Source: Catellatospora tritici
Lineage (GTDB): Bacteria; Actinomycetota; Actinomycetes; Mycobacteriales; Micromonosporaceae
Direction of reading: 5' to 3'
NCBI RefSeq assembly: GCF_019083965.1
Contig: NZ_JAHRCY010000009.1
Location: 248,001-312,000 of the forward strand
Length of the DNA: 64,000 nt
Below, piece by piece: positions 43,939-52,014 of this stretch. The notes under the pieces were generated by a model. That model was not told where the DNA came from, did not search any database, and saw nothing but the letters and a program-made list of their open reading frames with translations. Numbering within the stretch: the first letter of the stretch is position 1; the number at the start of each line of letters is the position of its first letter. Both the position numbers and the translations under genes were made by a program.

Positions 43939-44646
43939 ATGCCATTCGTGCAGATCATCGATTGCCGCACCGAACGCCCGGAAGACCTCAGCCGCCTGAT
44001 GGACACCTGGGTCGAGCAGACCGTCGGCAGGCGCACGGCCACGCATACGCTCATCGGCCGCGACCGCGACGATGCCGACCACTACCTGGAGATCGTCGAG
44101 TTCCCCTCGTACGACGAGGCGATGCGCAACTCGCAACTGCCCGAGACCGAGCGGATCTTCCAGGAGATGACGGCGCTGTGCGGGCAGCCGCCGACCTTCA
44201 CCAACCTCGACGTCATCCGCGACGAGCAGCTGAACAAGATGAACGCCCGGGTGTTCTTCGACCTGATCGCCTCCGAGGGGCGGCTGGACCTGCTGCCCGA
44301 GCTGTTCGCGCAGGACTACTACGGCCACGACCCGGCCAGCGAGGGCGAGACGGTCGGCCTTGACTCGCTGAGGGCCCAGGTCGAGGGCTACCGACAGGGG
44401 TTCGACTTCCGTTTCGCCGTCGAGAACCAGCTGGCCGAGGGCGACGAGGTCGCCACCCGGTGGAGCTGGGCGGGCATACACCACGGCGAGTTCCACGGCG
44501 TGGAAGCCACCGGGCGGGAGTGTACTATGTCCGGTATGTCTATTTTCAGGTTCGAGGACGGCAGAGTCCGCGAAGCCTGGTGGAACTGGGACAACCTGAG
44601 CCTGTACCGCCAACTCGGCCTCATCCCGGACGACATGTCCAGGTGA
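43939..44646 (+). CDS. Fusion of ABM-like and SnoaL-like domains
   Basis: The 235-residue protein joins two dimeric alpha/beta domains. Residues 1-95 resemble an antibiotic-biosynthesis-monooxygenase-like ferredoxin fold (THTLIGRDRDDADHYLEIVEFPSYDEAMRNS). Residues 100-235 resemble SnoaL/ester-cyclase (FFDLIASEGRLDLLPELFAQDYYGHDP, GIHHGEFHGVEATGRECTMSGMSIFRFEDGRVREAWWNWD). No biosynthetic genes are nearby, so it may act in detoxification. GGGAGG lies upstream of ATG 43939. Confidence 0.88.
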   Translation: MPFVQIIDCRTERPEDLSRLMDTWVEQTVGRRTATHTLIGRDRDDADHYLEIVEFPSYDEAMRNSQLPETERIFQEMTALCGQPPTFTNLDVIRDEQLNKMNARVFFDLIASEGRLDLLPELFAQDYYGHDPASEGETVGLDSLRAQVEGYRQGFDFRFAVENQLAEGDEVATRWSWAGIHHGEFHGVEATGRECTMSGMSIFRFEDGRVREAWWNWDNLSLYRQLGLIPDDMSR

Positions 44647-44689
44647 AACGGCGCCGGCGACCGGTACCACGAGAGGAACAACCCCGACC

Positions 44690-45286
44690 ATGATCGATCT
44701 CGAACCCGCCGCCCGTGAGGTGGTGCGGTTGCTCGACGGCATGTCCGACGGCGACCTGCACAACCCCACACCCTGCCCTGACTTCTCGGTCGCGGCCCTG
44801 CTCGACCACATCATGGGGCTGTCCCTGGCGTTCACCCTGGCCGCCCGCAAGGCCGCCCCGCCCGAAGGCTTCGAGTCCCGGCCGGGCCTTGGCACCGCCG
44901 AGCACCTCGATCCGGCCTGGCGCGACGTCCTGCCGCAGCGGCTGGACGGACTGGCCGCCGCCTGGCGCGACCCGGCCGCCTGGCTGGGCACGGCCGAGGC
45001 GGGCGGAGTGAGCCTGCCCGCCGAGGTGATGGCCGTGGCCGCGCTCGACGAACTCGTCCTGCACGGCTGGGACCTCGCCCGCGCCACTGACCAGAAGTTC
45101 ACCTGCGACCCGGCCAGCGTCCAGGCCGTCCTCCACTTCACCGAGGCCTCAGCCCGGCCGGAGCAGGCCGGTATGCGCGGCGGCCTGTTCGGCCCGGTCG
45201 TCGAGGTGCCCGAGGACGCGTCGGCGTTCGAGCGCGCGCTCGGCTACGCCGGTCGCGATCCCCGGTGGACCCGCGACTCGGCCTGA
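44690..45286 (+). CDS. TIGR03086-type DinB/mycothiol-dependent-fold metal protein
   Basis: The 198-residue protein matches the TIGR03086/MDMPI-like fold: PTPCPDFSVAALLDHIMG with the first metal His, and AALDELVLHGWDLARATDQ with the second His. These four-helix proteins bind a divalent metal and may use mycothiol. The substrate is unknown. It follows the ABM/SnoaL gene by 43 bp and may be cotranscribed. Confidence 0.9.
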   Translation: MIDLEPAAREVVRLLDGMSDGDLHNPTPCPDFSVAALLDHIMGLSLAFTLAARKAAPPEGFESRPGLGTAEHLDPAWRDVLPQRLDGLAAAWRDPAAWLGTAEAGGVSLPAEVMAVAALDELVLHGWDLARATDQKFTCDPASVQAVLHFTEASARPEQAGMRGGLFGPVVEVPEDASAFERALGYAGRDPRWTRDSA

Positions 45287-45289
45287 CCG

Positions 45290-46357
45290 TCAGCCGTTGC
45301 GGCTCAGCCGACGCTCGTTGCGGGCGTCCTCGATCCGCTGCTCCAGTTCCTCGAACCAGCGTCGGCCGGGCTCACCGCAGCTGTCGCGGATCTCGTGCTT
45401 GAGCTCGGAGGTGTTGGCGTTCAACGTACGCACCATGCGCAGACCCTGATCGACGTGGACCTTCAGCTCGCTGTGGGACCGGGCCAGGTGCGTCGCGGCC
45501 GCCCGCATCTCGGCGCGGGTCTGCCTCGCCCCTCGGCCCACCGCCACCCAGTGCACCGGCGCGCTGCGGGCCCGGCGCACCACCGTCGACATGAACCGCA
45601 GCGACGTCTGCGTGGACTGGTAGGCCAGGTGCGCGGTGTCGGCGCACTGGTACGACTCCCGGTGGAACGTACGCAGCGAGTGGAAGTCGACATCGGAACG
45701 CCCCGCGGCCTGTTCGGCGGGTTGCCGCTGCCCGCCCGGTGCCTTCTTCGCCTGTCCCCCGGCCTGGGCCGCCCGCTCGCGAAGCTTCGCGATCCGGGCC
45801 TGCACCTGCTCGGCCTGCCTGCGTACCCGCTCGTTCTCCGCCCGGACCCGGCGCAGGGCCCGGTCCGCGTCGGCGGCCGCGGCGCGGACCTCCTCGACCG
45901 TGACCGGCTCGGGACGCCCGTCCCACCACGCGATCGTCGCCAGCACGACGACGCCGACCAGGGCCGTGACCCAGAACTTCGACGTGCCGTCGGCGATGAC
46001 GTGGTCGGTCCGGCCCGCCCGCAGCAGCTGCACGAACGTGGTCACGTTCACCGCCGCGAGCAGCACCGCCGCCCGCACCAGGACGCCCAGCCACCGCTTG
46101 ACCAGCGGCACCGACCCGCCGCGCAACCGGCCCGTCCGGCTCAACATCAGCCGGACCAGCACCAGGGCCAGCAGCGGTGAGCCGATCGAGGCCCAGAGCC
46201 ACTCCTGCTGGTACTGCTTGAATTCCGCGACACCGCTGAACTCGATCCAGGCCGCGATCGCCGGAGCCGCCAGCAGCATGCTCAGCGGCGCACCGCAGCA
46301 CAGACCCACCACGGCGATGAGCCCGACGAAGCAGCCGCCGTTACTGTTCTTCTCCAC
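45290..46357 (-). CDS. Membrane protein with cytoplasmic coiled coil
   Basis: The 355-residue protein has four hydrophobic segments (about 10-40, 50-68, 88-105 and 130-148). A long helical region follows, with a heptad-like stretch at 155-200 (RALRRVRAENERVRRQAEQVQARIAKLRERAAQ) and a C-terminal helical segment to 355. No family is recognised. It follows another unknown gene by 16 bp. The pair could form a membrane-tethered helical scaffold; this is inference. Confidence 0.8.
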   Translation of the reverse strand: MEKNSNGGCFVGLIAVVGLCCGAPLSMLLAAPAIAAWIEFSGVAEFKQYQQEWLWASIGSPLLALVLVRLMLSRTGRLRGGSVPLVKRWLGVLVRAAVLLAAVNVTTFVQLLRAGRTDHVIADGTSKFWVTALVGVVVLATIAWWDGRPEPVTVEEVRAAAADADRALRRVRAENERVRRQAEQVQARIAKLRERAAQAGGQAKKAPGGQRQPAEQAAGRSDVDFHSLRTFHRESYQCADTAHLAYQSTQTSLRFMSTVVRRARSAPVHWVAVGRGARQTRAEMRAAATHLARSHSELKVHVDQGLRMVRTLNANTSELKHEIRDSCGEPGRRWFEELEQRIEDARNERRLSRNG

Positions 46358-46373
46358 GGTTCAGTACCCGCCG

Positions 46374-46949
46374 TCACCGGCGCCGATCGCGGCCGCGGCC
46401 GCCGTTCTGCGCCGGGCCGGACCCCTGCTCGCGCGGCGTGGGCGCCAGGGCCGCGGCGCCCGAGCCGTTGAGCACCTTGTCCACGACGGAGGCGACCCCG
46501 CCGGTCAGGTCGGCGTGGTGCTGCACCAGCATCGTGGTGAAGTGCTGGGTCAGCTCCAGGTAGGCCCGGCGGTCCTCCGAGGCCACGCCCGGCTTGACCG
46601 TCTCGCGCTGCATGTTGACCATGCACTCGCGCAGCGCCTTCGCGCTGTCGTCGGCCCGGCCGAGCTCCTGCCGCATCTGCCGCAGCGTCGCCGAGGACTC
46701 CCGGCGGCGCTGGTCCAGCAGCGCCAGCTTGATCTCCTTGTCGTCGGCTACCTGGACCTTCTCCAGGTTGATCCGGCGCATCTCGGCGACCAGGGCATAG
46801 GACTCGGCGACGATCCGCGCCGCCGCACCGAGCGGACTCAGCGACTCGGCGATGCGCGACACCGCCTCCCCGAACACGACATGGCCGCCGGCGAGGCTGA
46901 CCAGACCCTTCGACACGCGAACCGCCTTCCCGGCAGGCACATCGGACAC
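46374..46949 (-). CDS. Hypothetical helical protein, partner of the coiled-coil membrane protein
   Basis: The 191-residue protein has an N-terminal segment with Gly/Ala-rich helices (LVSLAGGHVVFGEAVSRIAESLSPLG) and a long charged helix (EMRRINLEKVQVADDKEIKLALLDQRRRESSATLRQMRQELG). The C-terminal tail is Gln/Arg-rich. No domain is recognised. GTG 46949 or GTG 46940 are possible starts. It is the first gene of a two-gene operon. Confidence 0.7.
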   Translation of the reverse strand: MSDVPAGKAVRVSKGLVSLAGGHVVFGEAVSRIAESLSPLGAAARIVAESYALVAEMRRINLEKVQVADDKEIKLALLDQRRRESSATLRQMRQELGRADDSAKALRECMVNMQRETVKPGVASEDRRAYLELTQHFTTMLVQHHADLTGGVASVVDKVLNGSGAAALAPTPREQGSGPAQNGGRGRDRRR

Positions 46950-47099
46950 AGCACTTAGGACGGACGTCAAAACGACAGGCCGGACCGTAACACGCGGCGG
47001 CCGCCTCGCCCGGCCGTTGCCGCGAGAACCAGCCGACCGCACGACCACTTCCGCACGACCGTCGGGTGCCGATGGCCCTGTTCAGGCCTGCGGACCCGG

Positions 47100-47924
47100 T
47101 CAGGCGGCCAGGCTCGGCGACCGGGTGAACGCCTGGTCGCGGAGAGCCAGGCGGTCTCGCGGCCCGGACGCGCGGAGCAGCACGTCCAGCACCCGGTCGG
47201 GGTCGGCCGCGTAGCCGATGCTGAACCAGGCCATGTTCGCCTCCACCACGGCCCAGTGCTCGTCGCCCCGATCGGGGTCGGCGGCCAGACCGACGTCCAC
47301 GACCACGGCGCTGGGCAGACTGTCGGCGCAGGCGTCGAGCAGGTCGGCCGCGAAATCGAGCACGGCGGCGCGGTCCCGGCAGGCGTCGAGGGATGCCGGG
47401 TCGAGGCGCCCGCTGACCGCGTACCGGCTGGCGGCGTGCACGGCGCCGTCCAGGACGAACAGCCGGTACTCCACCAGGAACGTCACGATCTCGCTGACCA
47501 GAACCGGAGTGTCGGCGGGGTGGCGGTCGTTGCCGGGCAGACGCGAGCCGTCGGCGTAGACACCGGCCGCCAGGTCCTTGGCCCGGGGCTGCTTTACGAA
47601 CATCGGCGCACGGGACCAGCGCGCCTCGCCCAGCGTGGTGAGGGTGATGTCGCGGCGCGTGTACTCGTACGGCAGCCGCGTCAGCCAGTCGTCGTCCGGT
47701 TCGAGCAGAGCCAGATCGAGATCTGCGGCGACCGCCGCAGTGAAGATCGGACCGCCGTACAGGTGGCCGCCCCCGGACCGCCGCAGCCGGTCCGGCACCA
47801 CCGGGCCGGTCAGCCGCTCCACGGCCAGGCCTCGCCTACCGGCGGCCGCGGCGAGCAGTTCGGCGGTACGGTCGGGACGCGGGGGCAGCACCAGGAAGTC
47901 GGCACCAGAGACGGCGATGTTCAC
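47100..47924 (-). CDS. ATP-grasp domain protein
   Basis: The 274-residue protein has a compact ATP-grasp layout: an N-terminal domain, then APMFVKQPRAKD (ATP-binding Lys), VLVSEIVTFLVEYRLFVLDG, and a C-terminal VVVDVGLAADPDRGDEHWAVVEANMAWFS with the metal-binding acidic/Asn pair. It resembles DUF4343-type ATP-grasp proteins. The carboxylate/amine substrate is unknown, and no RiPP or peptide precursor was seen nearby. Confidence 0.85.
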   Translation of the reverse strand: MNIAVSGADFLVLPPRPDRTAELLAAAAGRRGLAVERLTGPVVPDRLRRSGGGHLYGGPIFTAAVAADLDLALLEPDDDWLTRLPYEYTRRDITLTTLGEARWSRAPMFVKQPRAKDLAAGVYADGSRLPGNDRHPADTPVLVSEIVTFLVEYRLFVLDGAVHAASRYAVSGRLDPASLDACRDRAAVLDFAADLLDACADSLPSAVVVDVGLAADPDRGDEHWAVVEANMAWFSIGYAADPDRVLDVLLRASGPRDRLALRDQAFTRSPSLAA

Positions 47925-48014
47925 GGCCGGTGATTCTGCCGGTCAGCCAGGTCGTCGTCGCACGAATATCCTCGTCACGGTTCGAAGTGCCTGCTCTGTG
48001 GTCGGGTGCGCAGG

Positions 48015-49016
48015 TCACGCGTGGAGTTGATCGTCGCCCTGGATCGTGATGCGGATGGCGACCGGGGCACCGGCGACGTCATGGTCGAGGTACACCGGGA
48101 AGAACCCGTCGCCGATCGAGGTCATCGCGAACATGACGCGCGCCCCGCCGACCTCGATCGTCGCGGCCTCGTGCTCGGACGCGCGCACTCCCGCCATCAC
48201 CTGCCAGTGATGGGAATGGGGGCGGAAGTCGAACGCGAACCTCCGCTGCGGTGCCGCGGTACGGCGCTCGTCGAGCGCGACCGCCTTGGCGTACGCCTCC
48301 GCGATCGGAAGGTTGAGCCACCCGAAGTTGTCGTCGCCGGGCGTGCCGGTGCGCGAGGCCCCGAACTCGGCCGCGACCTCGGCCTGGTGCAGCCCCCAGA
48401 ACACGACGTCGGCGAGGCCGTCGACCGGGTCGTCGTGAATCCACCCGCTCAGCGCGTCCGCGTCGGCGAACACGAACCGGGCCCAGTCGACGCCGATCCG
48501 GCCCAGCTCGCGCGTCCCGGTGACCGGCCGGTCGCCGACCTGGATGCGGAGGTGCGCCCAGCCGCTGTCGGGGTCGGGCACCGCCGTCACGGGGAACGCC
48601 CGATCGGTCGGCAGGCCGCCGACGGACACCACCGGCACACCGCTGATCAGGAAGTCCGACTCACCCCCGGCGATGGCGTGCCGGACCCGTGCCCGGTGCG
48701 GAACCCGCTGTTCGAACGCGCGCAGTTGCGCCCGGTGGCCGTGCTCCACGCAGTGGCCGTCGAACAGCTCGACGAATTGGGCGGCGCCCTGTCGCGGGAT
48801 GTCGTACCGGGTTCGGCCGGACTGCCGGTCGAACCAGCGCGCCGCGGCTTCGGCATCCGGCCCGACGACCTCGAAGTCGACGGTGGGCGGCTCGTCGGGC
48901 TGCCGGACCTCGTCCGGGGAGCGGTCGCCGGACCACAGACCGAGGTAGCCGCCGTCCATGAGCACCAGCTCGCCCGACGGACTGGTGATCTCGCCCAGCA
49001 GCACGCTCTCTGTCAT
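48015..49016 (-). CDS. Hypothetical protein (DUF4241-like N-terminus possible)
   Basis: The 333-residue soluble protein begins VLLGEITSPSGELVLMDGGYLGLWSG and contains DFEVVGPDAEAAARWFDRQ, SDFLISGVPVVSVGGLP and FAFDFRPHSHHWQVMAGVRASEHE with a His-rich HSHHW motif. I do not assign a family with confidence. ATG 49016 lies 8 nt after TACACT. It diverges from a kinase pseudogene. Confidence 0.75.
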   Translation of the reverse strand: MTESVLLGEITSPSGELVLMDGGYLGLWSGDRSPDEVRQPDEPPTVDFEVVGPDAEAAARWFDRQSGRTRYDIPRQGAAQFVELFDGHCVEHGHRAQLRAFEQRVPHRARVRHAIAGGESDFLISGVPVVSVGGLPTDRAFPVTAVPDPDSGWAHLRIQVGDRPVTGTRELGRIGVDWARFVFADADALSGWIHDDPVDGLADVVFWGLHQAEVAAEFGASRTGTPGDDNFGWLNLPIAEAYAKAVALDERRTAAPQRRFAFDFRPHSHHWQVMAGVRASEHEAATIEVGGARVMFAMTSIGDGFFPVYLDHDVAGAPVAIRITIQGDDQLHA

Positions 49017-49059
49017 GATCGCGCAGTGTAGGGCTCCGACTGACCGATAGGGTCGCAGG

Positions 49060-49206
49060 GTGGGTCGGATGCTGGTGACAGGGATGTCGGGCGCGGGCAA
49101 GTCCACGAGGTCGTCCTGCTGAGCGCACCCCTCGGCGTCTCGACGGGCGGCGCCCCGTGACAGAACTCGCGGACATCGTCGAGCGACTGCTGGACGCGGC
49201 CTCCTA
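49060..49206 (+). pseudogene. Remnant of a P-loop nucleotide kinase-like gene
   Basis: A leaderless-looking GTG (TAGGGT 6 nt upstream) begins MLVTGMSGAGKST, a Walker A loop, but the frame stops at TGA 15 nt later. A second frame then reads EVVLLSAPLGV, typical of the middle of small AAA/shikimate-kinase-like proteins, and a third reads VTELADIVERLLDAAS before TAA, typical of their C-terminus. The order is conserved but most of the middle is deleted and frames shift. It is a clear internal-deletion pseudogene; the exact ancestor is unknown. Confidence 0.75.
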
Positions 49207-49232
49207 AACCGCCGCCCGGCGCCGATACCCGG

Positions 49233-49607
49233 TCAGAGAGCCGTGGCCAGCCAGGCCGCGAGGGCGGCGAGGATGATCAGGACGGCGTTGAGGCCAGTCT
49301 CCTTGACCTCGCCGCGCGACAGGTGCAGACCGGCGGCCAGCAGCTGGAGGATCACGAAGCCGATCGCGGCCACGAGCGCGAGCACCGGCGCGATCCCGGT
49401 CAGCGGCGGCAGGATCAGTCCGAGCGCGCCGAGGATCTCCACGACACCGATCAGCCGGACCACCGGCATCGGCACAGTGTCAACCCATCCCATCATCGGC
49501 GCGAGCTGCTCCTTGCTCTGCGCGACCTTCTTCCCACCGGCGTATAGGTAGAACACGGCCAGCAGCCCGGCGATGATCCAGTACGCGACGACCACGGCGA
49601 CCTCCAA
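49233..49607 (-). CDS. DoxX family membrane protein
   Basis: The 124-residue protein has four hydrophobic helices and DoxX hallmarks (LAVFYLYAGGKKVAQSKEQLAPMMGWVDTVPMPVVRLIGVVEILGALGLILP). It diverges from an HxlR regulator gene 91 bp away with a palindromic operator in the gap. HxlR/DoxX pairs usually respond to redox or electrophile stress. Confidence 0.92.
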   Translation of the reverse strand: MEVAVVVAYWIIAGLLAVFYLYAGGKKVAQSKEQLAPMMGWVDTVPMPVVRLIGVVEILGALGLILPPLTGIAPVLALVAAIGFVILQLLAAGLHLSRGEVKETGLNAVLIILAALAAWLATAL

Positions 49608-49661
49608 TGGTTACGACTTGTGCGGAACACCATGATGGGTCACCATCGGGAGCCTTACAAA

Positions 49662-49679
49662 AGGCACATCCATGTGCCT
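49662..49679. promoter_or_regulatory. Palindromic operator between doxX-like and hxlR-like genes
   Basis: AGGCACAT, CC, ATGTGCCT is a perfect 8-2-8 inverted repeat that lies 20 bp before the HxlR start and 55 bp before the DoxX start. It is probably the HxlR-family binding site. Confidence 0.65.
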
Positions 49680-49698
49680 GACCTCGACCAGGAGCCCG

Positions 49699-50076
49699 AT
49701 GTCGGAGTACGAGAAGGTCTGCCTGATCCGCGGTGACGGCGGCCGTGCCATCCGCGGCATCCTCGACCGCATCGGCGACAAATGGACCCTGCTCGTGGTC
49801 GCGACCCTGCACGGGCAGCGCATGCGCTTCACTGAGCTGCTGCGGCGCATCCCCGGCATCTCCCAGCGGATGCTCACCCTGACGCTGCGGCAGCTGGAAC
49901 GCGACGGGCTGGTCGGGCGTACGGTCTTTGCCGAGGTGCCGCCACGGGTCGAGTACGAGCTCACGGCCACGGGCCGCACGCTGGTCGGACCGGCGGTGGC
50001 GCTGGCCGAGTGGGCGGTCGAGCACAACCCGGAGATCGAGCGCAGCCACCAGGCCTACGATTCCCGCGACCACTAG
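49699..50076 (+). CDS. HxlR-family transcriptional regulator
   Basis: The 125-residue protein has the HxlR winged helix: IRGILDRIGDKWTLLVVATLHGQRMRFTELLRRIPGISQRMLTLTLRQLERDGLVGRTVFAEVPPRVEYELTATG. A Cys near the N-terminus (YEKVCLIRGDGG) resembles the redox-sensing Cys of HxlR/YodB types. ATG 49699 follows AGGAG at 4 nt, which is better than the upstream ATG at 49672. It probably controls the divergent DoxX gene. Confidence 0.93.
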   Translation: MSEYEKVCLIRGDGGRAIRGILDRIGDKWTLLVVATLHGQRMRFTELLRRIPGISQRMLTLTLRQLERDGLVGRTVFAEVPPRVEYELTATGRTLVGPAVALAEWAVEHNPEIERSHQAYDSRDH

Positions 50077-50236
50077 GTCCTGTCTCCCGGGTCATGGTCC
50101 TCTCCGGCTGAACGGGGACGACTCGGGCAGATCTGACCAGCGCCGCGAGGTGCCGAAGCATCACTGCCATCACAGCCCGCAAGCGGTGGACCGGCCGGGG
50201 CTGCAAAACGGGCGCGACTCTGGTGGAATCTCGGGC

Positions 50237-50887
50237 GTGTTTCGGAATCGTCGGAGGATCATCGCGGTGGCGCTCGTCGCGCTCCTCGCGGTCGGGTTCG
50301 TGGTCTACCGCTGGCAGCATGAGCGGCCGCCCTACGGCCCTGAGGTGCTGGAGCTGACCGCCACCGTGCAGATGCTGCCGTCCGAAAAGGGGCTGGGGGC
50401 CGATTATCACGGGATGAAGTACAACGCCGATGAGGAGTCCACCGTCGTTGGCGGGCGGATCTCTTGGCGGCCGGTGCCGGGCAGCCACGGCGACTGGCAC
50501 GACGATGGCTGGTTCATGATCTTCGTGGTGGACAAGCGGGTGGATCTCAAGCCACCACAGATCGCGGGTGTTTCGGGGAGTGGGCACAGGGTGCTCTCCG
50601 GCGGCGACGGCGTGGAGAATCGGGTGGCGGAGAAGTACCCGTGGCTCCGAGGCGCAGGCGACATCAAGATCGACGACCACACGTGGCAGGGCGGCGGCAG
50701 TGCCCTGTCCACCTCGCCCGCCACGGGCGAGGTCACCTTCGTCGCCGAGTTTCCGCGGATCCGAGACGGCGACCCGGAGCGGCGCTTTCTCGCCTCCGCC
50801 CCGATCGCATTGTCAGACGTCATGGTTGCATTGGTGTATATCGGGCCTGCCCGACAGGTCTACTGGGCAACGCGGTTGTACGGCTAG
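50237..50887 (+). CDS. Membrane-anchored hypothetical protein
   Basis: The 216-residue protein has one N-terminal anchor (RRRIIAVALVALLAVGFVVYRW) and an extracytoplasmic beta-rich domain with Trp/Gly-rich segments (HDDGWFMIFVVDKRVDLKPPQ, DIKIDDHTWQGGGSALST). No family is recognised. GTG 50237 is the likely start. It is convergent with the monooxygenase gene and ends 10 bp from it. Confidence 0.75.
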   Translation: MFRNRRRIIAVALVALLAVGFVVYRWQHERPPYGPEVLELTATVQMLPSEKGLGADYHGMKYNADEESTVVGGRISWRPVPGSHGDWHDDGWFMIFVVDKRVDLKPPQIAGVSGSGHRVLSGGDGVENRVAEKYPWLRGAGDIKIDDHTWQGGGSALSTSPATGEVTFVAEFPRIRDGDPERRFLASAPIALSDVMVALVYIGPARQVYWATRLYG

Positions 50888-50896
50888 TCCCGCCCG

Positions 50897-51958
50897 TCAG
50901 GCGGGCGGCCCGAACGACAGGGCCAAGCGCATGACGAGGTCGCGGGCAAGGTGCCAGCGCCTCGCCTGGGCCAGGCGGTTGACCATCAGCGAGGCGGCGG
51001 CCATACGCTGGGTCGGCCGACGGCGCTGCCGGTCGTACGCCCGCAGCCCCTCGGCCACCTCGCCGCCGCCCAGGCACCCGGCCAGCACCGCGCCGTCGAT
51101 GATCGCTTGGCAGGCGCCCTGCCCGAGGTCGGGGGTCATCGCGTGCGCGGCGTCGCCGAGCAGCGCCACGTTGCCGCGCACGTATGACGGCAACGCCGGT
51201 GCCAGGTGGTGCAGGTCGTGGCGGATCACGTTCGAGGTGGCGTACCGGTCGAGCACGGCCGGGATGGGGTCGTGCCAGTCGCCGAAGTGACGGCGCAGCT
51301 CGTCGGCGTCGGGGCGCGACAGCCGGTGGTGTTCGGGCACGGTCAGCACCGCGTACCAGTTGGTGCGGCCGGGGCCCTGTGGGGTGACGCCGAAGCGGGC
51401 GCCGCTGCCCCAGGTCTCGCCGCCGGTGGAGATGTCCAGGTCGGCGGTGCCGCGCCACACGGTGGCGCCCACGTAGCGCAGGCCGTGCCGGTCGCCGAAC
51501 AGTGCGGCGCGCACGCGGCTGCCGATGCCGTCGGCGCCGATCACGACGTCGTGTTCGGCGCGCAGGCCCGTCACGTCGTCGACCGGGGTGTCGAAGCGGA
51601 CCGTCCCGGACGGCAGCGCGTCGTGCAGCACGCGCAGCAGCGCGGGCCGGGGCACCAGGTGCACCGGTTCGCCGTGCCGGGCGCGGATCCGGTCCATGTC
51701 GAGGGCCACGATGGGCCGCCCGTCTGGCCTGCGGATCGCGCCGTTCTCCTGTGGGCGGCCCGCGGCTCGGACGGCTGGGCCGACGCCGAGGCCGTCGAGG
51801 GCGCGCAGCGCGGAGGGCCAGATGCCCAGGCCGGTGCCGGTGGTGGGCAGGGCCTGGCCGCGCTCGTACACGGTGACCTGCCAGCCTGCGGCCCGCAGGC
51901 CGATCGCGGTGGTCAGACCGCCGATGCCGCCGCCCACGACGGCTGCTGTTCTCGTCAT
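50897..51958 (-). CDS. FAD-dependent monooxygenase
   Basis: The 353-residue flavoprotein has GXGXXG at the N-terminus (AAVVGGGIGGLTTAIGLRAAGW), a DG motif (DVVIGADGIGSRVR) and GD motif (VALLGDAAHAMTPDLGQGACQAIIDG). This is the PHBH-type class A monooxygenase that hydroxylates aromatic compounds or drugs (TetX-like enzymes are related). ATG 51958 lies 7 nt after TACGTT. A divergent TetR gene with two operators shares the 56-bp intergenic region, so expression is probably ligand-induced. Confidence 0.92.
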   Translation of the reverse strand: MTRTAAVVGGGIGGLTTAIGLRAAGWQVTVYERGQALPTTGTGLGIWPSALRALDGLGVGPAVRAAGRPQENGAIRRPDGRPIVALDMDRIRARHGEPVHLVPRPALLRVLHDALPSGTVRFDTPVDDVTGLRAEHDVVIGADGIGSRVRAALFGDRHGLRYVGATVWRGTADLDISTGGETWGSGARFGVTPQGPGRTNWYAVLTVPEHHRLSRPDADELRRHFGDWHDPIPAVLDRYATSNVIRHDLHHLAPALPSYVRGNVALLGDAAHAMTPDLGQGACQAIIDGAVLAGCLGGGEVAEGLRAYDRQRRRPTQRMAAASLMVNRLAQARRWHLARDLVMRLALSFGPPA

Positions 51959-51970
51959 ACCCCGCAACGT

Positions 51971-52005
51971 ACTACAGGTGTAGTGCGCCTGACTACAGGT
52001 GTAGT
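51971..52005. promoter_or_regulatory. Tandem TetR operators overlapping both promoters
   Basis: ACTACAGGTGTAGT occurs at 51971-51984 and again at 51992-52005. Each is an ACTACA-N2-TGTAGT inverted repeat, and they are 21 bp apart centre to centre, two turns of the helix. The sites overlap the inferred -10 boxes of both divergent genes, so a bound repressor would block both. Confidence 0.8.
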
Positions 52006-52014
52006 GTGCCTCTC

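Noticed and set aside
47100..47924. Graspetide (ATP-grasp RiPP) system
   Set aside because: The ATP-grasp protein lacks a visible precursor gene or second enzyme within the adjacent intergenic regions.
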